Both the position numbers and the translations under genes were made by a program. The notes under the pieces are model-generated. The model saw only the letters and a program-made list of their open reading frames with translations. It was not told the DNA's origin and searched no databases. Shown in pieces: positions 53,285 to 61,591 of a stretch of DNA of 64,000 bases (its first letter is position 1; every line of letters begins with the position of its first letter). Source of the stretch: Chloroflexota bacterium (GTDB taxonomy: Bacteria > Chloroflexota > Chloroflexia > Thermomicrobiales > UBA6265); contig JAEWEG010000049.1 in NCBI GenBank assembly GCA_023389575.1, positions 24,792 to 88,791 of the forward strand. The letters run 5' to 3'.

Positions 53285-54120
53285 GAATGTCCTCCTGCGG
53301 TCGGTGTCCTGTCCGACATCATTTCGGCCGGGATCGTGATCCAACCGAGCTTTCTCGAAATCCGGTCCGTCATCTCGATCAGGCGCGACACCAGTTCTCC
53401 CTGCCGCTGCTCCAGCGCCAGGGCACTGAGCGGCCCGGAAATGCTGCCCGAAGCGATCACCTCCCCCGAGGCGGACCGGATCGGCGCGGCCAGGCAGGCC
53501 CGGCCGAACGCCAGTTCCTCCCGCTCTTCGGCATACCCCTGGTTCCGTATCTGCTCGACGGCCACCCGCATCGCGTCCGCCGACGTGATGGTGTTCGGCG
53601 TAAACGCCGGGTATGAAATCCTCCCCAGCAACGCCTCCCGCTCCTCATGGGGAAGGTGCGCCACCAGCACCTTCCCCATCGCGGTGCAGTGCACCGGATT
53701 GCGCTTGCCGATCATGGTGTAGAGCTTTGGCGCCTTCGGTCCCTCGGCGGTCGAGAGGTAGAAGATGCGGTCGTCGCGCAGGATCGCCAGGTTGGCCGCC
53801 AGCCCCAGGTCAATGGCCACCGCCGAGAGTTCCGCCTGCGCCTGCCGCTGCACATCGAGCTGGTTCAGGGCCACGCCAGCCAGCGTCACCAGTTCCAGTC
53901 CCGGCCCGACCAGGCCGCTCACCGGGTCGCGCTCCACGTAGCCCATCCGCTCCATGGTCGCGATCATCCGCGAGACGGTGCTCTGGGCCAGGCCCAGCCG
54001 GCGGGCAAGTTCCGCCACCCGCAACTGCGGCTCGCTGTCCGAGAAACACGAAAGAATCGAGAGCGCCCGTTCCACGGATTGCACCAGGGAGGCGCCATCG
54101 GGATTCGCCATGGGTGGCAT
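53281..54120 (-). CDS. IclR family transcriptional regulator
   Basis: A 279-residue regulator. Winged helix: VQSVERALSILSCFSDSEPQ and ELARRLGLAQSTVSRMIATM. The C-terminal IclR effector domain has RDDRIFYLSTAEGPKAPKLY, the HCTAMGKVLVAHLP segment and ELAFGRACLAAPIRSASGEV. IclR proteins bind small acids or sugars and control catabolic genes. It is the promoter-proximal gene of the saccharide operon and is divergent from the SDR/uxaA/lut operon, so it may control both. The start at 54120 follows AAAGGTCA; 54111 is an alternative. Confidence 0.92.
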   Translation of the reverse strand: MPPMANPDGASLVQSVERALSILSCFSDSEPQLRVAELARRLGLAQSTVSRMIATMERMGYVERDPVSGLVGPGLELVTLAGVALNQLDVQRQAQAELSAVAIDLGLAANLAILRDDRIFYLSTAEGPKAPKLYTMIGKRNPVHCTAMGKVLVAHLPHEEREALLGRISYPAFTPNTITSADAMRVAVEQIRNQGYAEEREELAFGRACLAAPIRSASGEVIASGSISGPLSALALEQRQGELVSRLIEMTDRISRKLGWITIPAEMMSDRTPTAGGHS

Positions 54121-54419
54121 TGACCTTTCATATCGCGCAACGTCCATCCACGATAGCGCAAGGCCATTCACCTGACAATCCCTTGGCACAACAACTTTCC
54201 GCCGAAAAGGATGACATTGGATTCGGGCGACAAGAACTCGCTCCGGCCACAATTTGGTATTGGTGGTCTCGCTCCGGTTCGACGCGGTTGCCCTGCCCAG
54301 AGAGCTTCGATAAAGAGAAAGAACGATTGGAACGCGCCAAAGGTAGGGGATACCCTCGCGTCATTCCTGTACGGACAGGTCTGGCTCACACCCCGCTCCT
54401 TGGGAAGCAGTGGCCATAC

Positions 54420-54446
54420 CCCATACTCGACGTGCCGGTGTATGGG
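54420..54446. promoter_or_regulatory. Inverted repeat CCCATAC-13-GTATGGG
   Basis: Perfect seven-base arms (54420-54426 and 54440-54446) separated by 13 bases, about centre to centre two helical turns apart. A further direct CCATACC copy begins a few bases before the left arm. It is a candidate IclR operator in the divergent control region. Confidence 0.35.
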
Positions 54447-54521
54447 TTTCCCATGTGGGCAGCCTTCTCGCCGCCAATCCTGGCTCTCCCGCCAGGTGGG
54501 CCATTCCCCGAAATCAGAGAG

Positions 54522-54531
54522 TTGTATACAA
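54522..54531. promoter_or_regulatory. Perfect TTGTATACAA palindrome
   Basis: A ten-base perfect dyad 108 bases upstream of the SDR GTG start. The same core occurs before the FCD-type GntR gene at 37823-37832. It is a likely binding site for a GntR-type regulator of the SDR/uxaA/lut operon. Confidence 0.5.
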
Positions 54532-54638
54532 TTCCACAATCAGGAACAGGGCCATCATCGACCTTGCTCTCCAGCGTGCCGGAACGATCGGCACGCCTCT
54601 GGCGCGACTTGTTCATCACTCAACGAAGGGAATGCCCG

Positions 54639-55415
54639 GTGTTTGACCTCGGAGGGAAATCGGCACTCGTGACGGGAGCGGGCTCCGGCATCGGCCGCGA
54701 GATCGCGCTCCTCTTCGCCAAGCAGGGCGCGATCGTGGCCGTGGCGGACATCAACGAGTCAGGCCGGGTGTCCGTGGCGGACGAAATCACCGCCGCCGGC
54801 GGCAACGCCTTCCCGCTCGAACTCGACGTCACCAGTCTCGACGCGGCCAACGCCGCCGTCGCGGACGTCGTCTCCAGGACCGGAAAGCTCGACATCCTCG
54901 TCAACAACGCCGGCATCGGCATGGTCGGCAACCTGGTCGAAACCGGCCCCGAGGACTTCGCCCGGCTCGTCGCCGTCAACGTTTATGGTGTCTACAACTG
55001 CTCCCAGGCGGCCGTGAACCAGATGCTGGCGCAGGACCCGAAGGGCGGCAACATCGTCAACATCGCCTCCGTCGCGGGCCAGTTCGCGGTCATGCGCCGC
55101 TTCGCCTACGGCACCACCAAGGGCGCGGTCATTTCCATGACCCAGTCCACGGCCATGGACTTCATCGACCAGGGGATTCGCTGCAACTGCATCTGCCCCG
55201 GCACGGTCGAAAGCCCATTCGTGGAGGCCTATCTCCAGAAGTACCACCAGGGCGAAATCGAGGAAACCCGCGCCCAGTTGCACGCCCGGCAACCGATCGG
55301 CCGCATGGGCAAACCGTCGGAAATCGCTCCCCTCGCGCTCTATCTCGCCTCCGACGAGTCAGGCTTTGTCACCGGATCGCAATACACCATCGATGGCGGT
55401 TTGACCGCCCGGTAG
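54639..55415 (+). CDS. Short-chain dehydrogenase, 2-keto-3-deoxy-L-fuconate dehydrogenase-like
   Basis: A 258-residue SDR. VTGAGSGIGREIALLFAKQG binds the cofactor, and DILVNNAGIGMVG and ASVAGQFAVMRRFAYGTTKG carry the catalytic Ser/Tyr/Lys. IDQGIRCNCICPGTVESPF is characteristic of the DHRS6-like branch, which includes 2-keto-3-deoxy-L-fuconate and L-rhamnonate dehydrogenases. It starts at GTG 54639 after GAAGGGAATGCCCG. It is the first gene of an operon with uxaA, lutC and the lutB-lutA fusion. A role in oxidising a sugar or 2-keto-3-deoxy acid is inferred from this context. Confidence 0.88.
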   Translation: MFDLGGKSALVTGAGSGIGREIALLFAKQGAIVAVADINESGRVSVADEITAAGGNAFPLELDVTSLDAANAAVADVVSRTGKLDILVNNAGIGMVGNLVETGPEDFARLVAVNVYGVYNCSQAAVNQMLAQDPKGGNIVNIASVAGQFAVMRRFAYGTTKGAVISMTQSTAMDFIDQGIRCNCICPGTVESPFVEAYLQKYHQGEIEETRAQLHARQPIGRMGKPSEIAPLALYLASDESGFVTGSQYTIDGGLTAR

Positions 55416-55483
55416 CGCTGCGCCATAACGCGAACGGCCGGCGCCGCCCACAACGGAATGCTCGCGGATCAAGGAAAGTTTCG

Positions 55484-57070
55484 ATGTCCACTCCCCAGCC
55501 TCCCCTTCTCGGTCGCGCCCAGCGTGGCGCCGTTGCCCTGGCCGATGTCACCGTTAAATTGCATCCCCTGGACGACGTGGTGATCGCCAAGGGACCACTC
55601 CTGCCGCGCACCACGCTCCAGACGGAATCCGGGGACATCGTCGTCTCCCAGATGATCCCGCCTGGGCACAAGGTGGCGATTCACGATGTCGCGAAAGGTG
55701 GCCCGGTTCGCCGCTACGGGCAGACCATTGGCTTCGCCTCGCAGGACATCGCCGCCGGCCAGCACGTGCACACCCACAACCTGGAAGTGCATCAGGGTGA
55801 ACTGGAGCTGGACTACGGCTTCTCCGAGAACGTGATCCCGGTCGACTACGTGCCGGAGGCCGAGCGCCGGACGTTCATGGGCTACCGCCGGGCCGACGGC
55901 CGCGTGGGCACCCGGAATTTCGTCGCCCTGCTGGCCTCCGTCAACTGTTCGTCCACCGCCGTCCGCCGCGTCGCCGATCACTTCCGCGACAATCCGGTGC
56001 TCGACCAGTACCCCAACGTCGATGGCGTGATCGCCTTCCCCACCAAGGGCGGCTGCGGCGCGCACTACGGCTCCAACCACCTGCACCTCTTGCAGCGCAC
56101 CATGGCCGGCATCGTCGACCATCCGAACATCGGCGGCTACGTGATCATGAGTCTCGGCTGCGAAACCAACCAGCCCGAGGACATCATCGATATCGGCAAC
56201 CTCGACAACGGCCACCAGCCCACCGTGCTGACCATCCAGGAGGATGGCGGCTTCCTGAAGACCGTCGAGGCCGGCATCGCGGCCGTGATGAACCTGCTGC
56301 CGGAAGCAAACAAGGCCCAGCGCGAGCCGGTCCCCGCATCCGAACTCGTCGTCGCCCTCCAGTGCGGCGGCTCCGACGGCTGGTCCGGCGTCACCGCCAA
56401 CCCCGCCCTCGGCGAAGCCAGCGACCTGATCGTCCGCCAGGGCGGCACGGTCGTCCTTGGTGAAACCAGCGAGGTGTACGGCGGCGAGCACCTGATGACG
56501 CGCCGGGCGGTCTCTCCCGAGGTCGGCCAGAAGCTCGTGGACAAGATCCACTGGTGGGAGGAATACACCTCCATGCATGGCGCCTCGATCGACAACAACC
56601 CATCCCCCGGCAACAAGCTCGGTGGCCTGACCACCATTTACGAGAAATCACTCGGCGCCATCGCCAAGTCGGGCACCACGCCGATGACCGACGTCATCGA
56701 CTACGCCGAGCGCATCACCGGTCGCGGCTTCATTCACATGGACACCCCCGGCTACGATCCGGTCTCGGCCACCGGACAGGTGGCGGGCGGCTGCAACATC
56801 GTCGTCTTCACCACCGGCCGCGGCTCCGCGTTCGGGTTCAAGCCAGCCCCGTCCATCAAGATCGCCACCAACAGCACCCTGTACGCCAAGCAGGAACCGG
56901 ACATGGACATCAACGCCGGCAAAATGCTCGACGGCCTGACGCTCCAGGAGATGGGCGAGGAAATTCTCGACGAAATCCTGGCGGTCGCCTCCGGCAAGCT
57001 GAGCAAGAGCGAAGCGGCCGGCATTGGCGAGGAAGAATTCAACCCCTGGATCATCGGCGCCACCCTGTAG
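55484..57070 (+). CDS. UxaA family hydrolase (altronate dehydratase type)
   Basis: A 528-residue protein uniting both UxaA halves. The N-terminal SAF-like domain (KLHPLDDVVIAKGPLLPRTT; HVHTHNLEVHQGELELDYGF) is followed by the large domain, with TKGGCGAHYGSNHLHLLQRT, SLGCETNQPEDIID and LQCGGSDGWSGVTANPALGE. UxaA/GarD enzymes dehydrate altronate, galactarate or, in L-fucose loci, fuconate. The start ATG is at 55484, with AAGGAAAGTTTCG before it. It lies 68 bases after the SDR gene. Confidence 0.92.
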   Translation: MSTPQPPLLGRAQRGAVALADVTVKLHPLDDVVIAKGPLLPRTTLQTESGDIVVSQMIPPGHKVAIHDVAKGGPVRRYGQTIGFASQDIAAGQHVHTHNLEVHQGELELDYGFSENVIPVDYVPEAERRTFMGYRRADGRVGTRNFVALLASVNCSSTAVRRVADHFRDNPVLDQYPNVDGVIAFPTKGGCGAHYGSNHLHLLQRTMAGIVDHPNIGGYVIMSLGCETNQPEDIIDIGNLDNGHQPTVLTIQEDGGFLKTVEAGIAAVMNLLPEANKAQREPVPASELVVALQCGGSDGWSGVTANPALGEASDLIVRQGGTVVLGETSEVYGGEHLMTRRAVSPEVGQKLVDKIHWWEEYTSMHGASIDNNPSPGNKLGGLTTIYEKSLGAIAKSGTTPMTDVIDYAERITGRGFIHMDTPGYDPVSATGQVAGGCNIVVFTTGRGSAFGFKPAPSIKIATNSTLYAKQEPDMDINAGKMLDGLTLQEMGEEILDEILAVASGKLSKSEAAGIGEEEFNPWIIGATL

Positions 57071-57230
57071 TCTCCGGTGTGGCTGCCGCAATCTGGCCCG
57101 GTCATCGTTGACGGCAACCGCGTGAGCGGGGATTCTGTGCCTTGAGGACCTTCCTCCACGGCGCGGCCCGCTCACCATGGCCCGCGGGCGCCGCGATCCG
57201 GATTCGCCCAATGCCACCATTTGGACGCCC

Positions 57231-57791
57231 ATGACCGGCAACGCTTCCCCATCCAGCCTGCTCGATTTGTTCACCACCCGGCTCACCGCCGTCGGTGGGC
57301 ATGTCCACGCCGCACCCGACGTCGCGGCCGCCGCCCAGGCCATCACGACCATCGGCCCCGGTTCAGGCACCGTCTGGATCTCCGAGGAAGTCCGCCGGCG
57401 ATCTCCAGACCTGGTCGCCGCTCTCGAACGGCAAGGATATGAACCTCACGTGCCGGCCACGCCCGGCGAGGTCCGAGACCAGCCGCTGGGCCTCGCCATC
57501 GCCGAGGCCACAATCGCGGAGACCGGCACCTCGATCCTCGCCGAACCCCGCGTCGAATCCCGTTCCGTCACCCTGATGACCGAGACACTCATCGTCGTCT
57601 GCGACTCCACCAGGTTACTCCCGTCGCTCGACGAGGCCGCGAGCGTCCTGCGTCAGATCGCGTCGTCCGGTACGTCCTACGCCACCTTCGTCACCGGCCC
57701 CAGCCGCACCGCCGATATCGAACGCCAGCTCACCGTCGGCGTACAGGGCCCCGGCGAATTCCACGTAATCCTCATCGATCACCTGAACTGA
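57231..57791 (+). CDS. lutC: LutC/YkgG-type LUD domain protein
   Basis: A 186-residue LUD-domain protein corresponding to LutC of the L-lactate oxidation complex. SSLLDLFTTRLTAVGGHVHA starts the domain; TIAETGTSILAEPRVESRSV and TFVTGPSRTADIERQLTVGV near the C-terminus are the LutC hallmarks. The start is uncertain: an in-frame ATG at 57177 would add 18 residues, and neither has a good ribosome site. The lutB-lutA fusion follows after 28 bases. Confidence 0.87.
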   Translation: MTGNASPSSLLDLFTTRLTAVGGHVHAAPDVAAAAQAITTIGPGSGTVWISEEVRRRSPDLVAALERQGYEPHVPATPGEVRDQPLGLAIAEATIAETGTSILAEPRVESRSVTLMTETLIVVCDSTRLLPSLDEAASVLRQIASSGTSYATFVTGPSRTADIERQLTVGVQGPGEFHVILIDHLN

Positions 57792-57819
57792 CACCGCCAC
57801 GAAAGGTCGTTCCATCGTC

Positions 57820-60063
57820 ATGGCAGCCACGATTAACCACCCGATCGACAGCGAGCACGAGGAAACACACCGGCACGGCCACGAGGACCGGCCCTTCCCT
57901 GAACGCTACGAAACGGCCATCGGCAATCCCCAGCTCTCCCGCAGCCTGACGAACTTCCAGCAATCGTGGAAACGAGACCGCGCCAACATCATGGAGGAGG
58001 TCGATTTCACCGATCTCCGCGCCACCCTGAAGGCCGTCAAGACCGACACGATCGACAACCTCGACCACTACCTCGACCAGTTCGTGGCCCAGGCCGAAGC
58101 CTCCGGCGCGACCGTCCACTTCGCCGCGGACGCCGATGAGGCGACCGCCATTGTTCACAACATCGCCCTCCAGCACGAGGTGAAGCTCGTCGCCAAGTCG
58201 AAGTCGATGGTCAGCGAGGAAATCGAGCTGAACCAGCGCTTCGCCGAAGGCGGCATCGATGTCGTGGAAACCGACCTCGGCGAATGGATCGTGCAATTGC
58301 GCGGCGAACGCCCGAGCCACATGGTGATGCCGGCCATCCACCTCGCCCGCCAGGAAGTCGGCGACATCTTCACGAAGGAGCTCGGCCGCGAGATTTCCCG
58401 CGAGGACGTGACCGAGCAGGTCCACGCCGCCCGCGATGCCATTCGCGATGTGTTCTTCAACGCCGGGATGGGGATCACCGGCGCGAACGCGCTCATCGCC
58501 GAATCCGGCACGGTGATGATGGTCACCAACGAGGGCAATGGCCGCCTCACCTCGTCATTGCCGCCGGTTCACATCGTGCTGGCTGGCATCGAAAAGCTTG
58601 TTCCCACCTACGAAGACGCCATGACCCAGATCCGCGTGCTGGGCCGCAGCGCCACCGCCCAGCGCCTGACCGTCTACACCACGTTCATCCAGGGCCCCAC
58701 TCCCGGCCACGAGCAGCACATCGTCCTGGTCGACAATGGGCGACGCAGGATGCGGGAGATGCCGGAGTTCCGGGAAGCGCTTCACTGCATTCGCTGCGCC
58801 GCCTGCGCCAACGTCTGTCCGCCTTACCGAGAGGTCGGTGGACACGTCTTCGGCCACATCTACTCCGGCGCGATCGGACTCGTCGTCACGCCGTTCCTGC
58901 ACGGCATCGAGGCCGCCGCCGGTCCGCAGAGCATGTGCCTCTCCTGCAACGCCTGTGAAACCGTCTGCCCGGTCGACATCCCGCTACCGCGCCAGATCCT
59001 CGATGTCCGGGCGATGGTCGCCGCCGAAAAGGGCATGAAGCAGCCCAAGGCCAGCATCCTGGCCGCCTACTCCAACGCCCGGCTCATGAATGTCCTGCTG
59101 AAGATCGGAACGAAGGCCCAGTTGCCGGTCACGCGCGGCAAGCCCTACATCCGCAACCGCAAGCTGCCACTGCTCAAGTCCCAGACCCGGTGGCGAAGCC
59201 TGCCCGCCCTCGCCCAGCGCCCGCTCCGCGACCGGCTGGAACACCGCCCATCCGCCCCCGCCGCGAAGCCAAACTCCGGCCCGCTCATCCCGAACGCCGC
59301 CGCGGGCCTGTCGGTCGCCCTCTTCCCCGGCTGCATGACCGATCGCATCTACCCGGAGCAGGGCGAGGCCGTCGCCACCGTGCTCGAAGGGCTCGGGGTG
59401 CGGGTCGTCAACCCGTCCGGTCTGCATTGCTGCGGCCTGATTCCGAACAACTCGGGCGATATCGACCATGCCGCGACCATGGCGAAGCAAACCATCGAAC
59501 GACTGGAGGCCGTGCCGGCCGACTACATCGTCTCCGGCAGCGCCAGTTGCGTGGCCATGCTCGGGCAGGACTACCTGCACCTCTTCCGAAACGATCCCGC
59601 CTGGCTGCCGAGGGCCGAAGCGATCTCAAAGAAGATCGTCGACTTCACCTCGTTCCTGGTCGATGTCGCCCAACTTCAGGCGGGCAGTCTCACGCCATTG
59701 AACGGTCCCGCCCGCGAACTGACCTACCACGACTCCTGCCAGGGCCTGAACGCGCTCAACCTGAGCAGCGAACCGCGACACCTGATCGAGGGCGTGATGG
59801 GCGATTCGCTCGTCGAACTTCAGGAAAACACGCTCTGCTGCGGCTTTGGCGGCTCATTCAGTTTCGAGTATCCGGACGTCGCCGAGCGCCTCATGAACCG
59901 CAAGCTCGGCAACGCCGAAGCCACCGGCACCCGCCTGATCGTGACCGACAACCAGGGCTGCATCATGCACCTGCGCGGCGGCCTCGACGCCTCGGGCCGC
60001 CGGATCGATGTCCGCCACATCTCCGAACTGCTCGCCGAACGTGTGAAGGAGCGCATGGCCTAA
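57820..60063 (+). CDS. LutB-LutA fusion: LUD/ferredoxin protein joined to CCG-domain protein
   Basis: A 747-residue protein. Residues 1-315 are the LUD domain of LutB/LldF (MGITGANALIAESGTVMMVT). Two 4Fe-4S motifs follow: CIRCAACANVCPP at about residues 323-335 and CLSCNACETVCPV near 372-384. A short LutB tail (about 400-490) leads into two CCG domains equal to LutA/LldE: ALFPGCMTDRIYPEQ with GLHCCGLIPNN (about 500-545), and YHDSCQGLNA with TLCCGFGGSFSFEYPD (about 637-680). LutA and LutB are usually separate genes. The complex oxidises L-lactate to pyruvate. It follows LutC by 28 bases and precedes a REP copy. Confidence 0.92.
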   Translation: MAATINHPIDSEHEETHRHGHEDRPFPERYETAIGNPQLSRSLTNFQQSWKRDRANIMEEVDFTDLRATLKAVKTDTIDNLDHYLDQFVAQAEASGATVHFAADADEATAIVHNIALQHEVKLVAKSKSMVSEEIELNQRFAEGGIDVVETDLGEWIVQLRGERPSHMVMPAIHLARQEVGDIFTKELGREISREDVTEQVHAARDAIRDVFFNAGMGITGANALIAESGTVMMVTNEGNGRLTSSLPPVHIVLAGIEKLVPTYEDAMTQIRVLGRSATAQRLTVYTTFIQGPTPGHEQHIVLVDNGRRRMREMPEFREALHCIRCAACANVCPPYREVGGHVFGHIYSGAIGLVVTPFLHGIEAAAGPQSMCLSCNACETVCPVDIPLPRQILDVRAMVAAEKGMKQPKASILAAYSNARLMNVLLKIGTKAQLPVTRGKPYIRNRKLPLLKSQTRWRSLPALAQRPLRDRLEHRPSAPAAKPNSGPLIPNAAAGLSVALFPGCMTDRIYPEQGEAVATVLEGLGVRVVNPSGLHCCGLIPNNSGDIDHAATMAKQTIERLEAVPADYIVSGSASCVAMLGQDYLHLFRNDPAWLPRAEAISKKIVDFTSFLVDVAQLQAGSLTPLNGPARELTYHDSCQGLNALNLSSEPRHLIEGVMGDSLVELQENTLCCGFGGSFSFEYPDVAERLMNRKLGNAEATGTRLIVTDNQGCIMHLRGGLDASGRRIDVRHISELLAERVKERMA

Positions 60064-60096
60064 CGCCACGCGCTCCTTCATGCTCACGCCAACCCG

Positions 60097-60122
60097 GAAG
60101 TGACAGGCCTCGTGCCTGTCAC
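60097..60122 (+). repeat. REP hairpin, solitary copy 3
   Basis: The stem TGACAGGC/GCCTGTCA with CTCGT loop is identical to copy 2 near the RAYT gene, 25 kb away, and is followed by C-AGGCGAACA as in the other copies. The foot is GAAG rather than GTAG. It lies between the convergent lutB-lutA fusion and a serine hydrolase gene, a typical intergenic REP position. Confidence 0.85.
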
Positions 60123-60156
60123 AGGCGAACACTCCCTCGCTCGCCTCGAGCCGGTA

Positions 60157-61419
60157 TCAACCCATCAACAACGGCAGGGCCGCCTCGACCGCCGCGTTGG
60201 CGATTTGGATATCCGGCGTCATCATCATGGTCGAGCCCGGATAGAGGTTGGTCAGCACCACCAGGGTGAGCCCTGATTCCGGCTCCGCCACCGCGATGCT
60301 CGAGTACCCGGGCAACTGCCCGTTGTGCCCCACCAGGCCGCCAAGGTCGGCGATGGCAAGGCCATACCCGCCAAGCTCCGGCTGACCCGGAATCATCGGC
60401 GCCATGTCGAGGCGCTCTTCCAGCAGTTCCGCCGAAAGCGTCGCGCCGCTCAGCAAGGCCGGCACCCAGATCGCGAAGTCTCCCACGGTCGACCACGCGG
60501 AACCGGCCGCCCAAGCCCAGGACGGGTTGAACGACGTGGCATCGTAGTGCCCATCCTCGTCGGTCTGGTAGACATCGGCGTCGGGCGTGGCGACCGGCGC
60601 GACAGGGGTCGCGATCGGTGTCGCCGCGGCGGTTGGGTCTTCCGGTATCTCCACGTTGATGTCGCCGTAGCCATGGGCGAACGGCCCGGGCATCGTGGCA
60701 TCCAGCCCCAGACCGGTGTTGCTCATGCCCACCACATCGAACACCCGCGTCTTCAGCACATCCTCCAGCGCCTGGCCGGTGACCTGCTCGACGATGAGGC
60801 CGAGGATGATGAAGTTCGTGTTGTTGTAGTAGAACATCTCCCCCGGCTCGGAGAGCGGAGCGCCGCTGGCCATCGCCACCGTTTCCTCCGGCAGGATCGG
60901 CTGCGTGGGATCGGCGCTCATCGCCGCGGCGAACTCCGGGGTCTCGCTGAAGTTCTGGAGACCGCTCGTCATGCTCAGCAGGTGCCGGATGGTGATGCGA
61001 TCGGCGTTGGGAACGTCAAAACCCCAGCCGTCGATGGTGTCCTCCAGAGACAGTTGCCCCTCGTCGACCAGTTGGAGGATGACGGTTCCCACGAACGTCT
61101 TGGTAATGCTGCCGGTCCGGAAATGCGTGTCCACGGACACAGCCTCACCCGTCGCCTTGTCCGCGACTCCGAATCCTTCGACGAACGGCTCATACCCTGG
61201 CAAGCCGAGGAATACCGCCGATCCCGGAATGCCCTCTTCCTCCATCACGGCGTTGATCGCCGCGCGAATGACGTCCACCTGCTCGGATGGTATCGGCGCG
61301 ATCGCGATGGGCGATGCCTCCGGTGTGGCCTGCGCTCCGAGCCGTCCCGGAATCAGCGTCAATCCGGCGGCCGCGCTTGCCGACAGTAGCAGTGAGCGAC
61401 GATTCATGGTGCGTTCCAC
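60157..61419 (-). CDS. Secreted serine hydrolase (beta-lactamase/transpeptidase-like), paralogue 1
   Basis: A 420-residue class C beta-lactamase-like protein. The N-terminus (MNRRSLLLSASAAAGLTLIP) is a Tat/Sec-like signal, followed by QATPEASPIAIAPIP. The SxxK motif is GSITKTFVG near residue 103, the YxN motif is FYYNNTNFIILGL near residue 195, and the HxG-type motif is LVGHNGQLPGYSS near residue 365. An Ala/Thr/Pro linker (ATPIATPVAPVATP) is inserted near residue 265. It starts at GTG after AGGAGATTTCTCA. Likely a D-aminopeptidase, esterase or PBP-like enzyme rather than a resistance enzyme. Confidence 0.88.
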   Translation of the reverse strand: MERTMNRRSLLLSASAAAGLTLIPGRLGAQATPEASPIAIAPIPSEQVDVIRAAINAVMEEEGIPGSAVFLGLPGYEPFVEGFGVADKATGEAVSVDTHFRTGSITKTFVGTVILQLVDEGQLSLEDTIDGWGFDVPNADRITIRHLLSMTSGLQNFSETPEFAAAMSADPTQPILPEETVAMASGAPLSEPGEMFYYNNTNFIILGLIVEQVTGQALEDVLKTRVFDVVGMSNTGLGLDATMPGPFAHGYGDINVEIPEDPTAAATPIATPVAPVATPDADVYQTDEDGHYDATSFNPSWAWAAGSAWSTVGDFAIWVPALLSGATLSAELLEERLDMAPMIPGQPELGGYGLAIADLGGLVGHNGQLPGYSSIAVAEPESGLTLVVLTNLYPGSTMMMTPDIQIANAAVEAALPLLMG

Positions 61420-61591
61420 TGAGAAATCTCCTGGGTCCCTTGAGCGAATAATCCCCAGAAGTATCGGTGAGCTGGCGGTCGGAATTGTTCAGGAATGCTG
61501 ATTTCGTGCGTGAAAACCTACCCAGATGACCCAATGTCGCGAAACATTACCAGGCGGATCCACGAAATCCTGGCGACGCCGGACTCCAGCT

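Larger units (their letters stand above)
54121..54638. other. 518-base divergent control region between two catabolic operons
   Basis: It separates the IclR-led saccharide operon (minus) from the SDR/uxaA/lut operon (plus). It is relatively A+T-rich and contains the TTGTATACAA palindrome (54522-54531) and a CCCATAC/GTATGGG inverted repeat (54420-54446). The plus-strand frames across it look like non-coding read-through of the SDR frame. Confidence 0.5.

Noticed and set aside
53613..54638. Plus-strand extension of the SDR frame by 342 codons
   Set aside because: It runs antisense to the IclR gene and through the control region, is rich in Pro/Arg/Ser and has no ribosome site. The SDR fold starts at the GTG at 54639.
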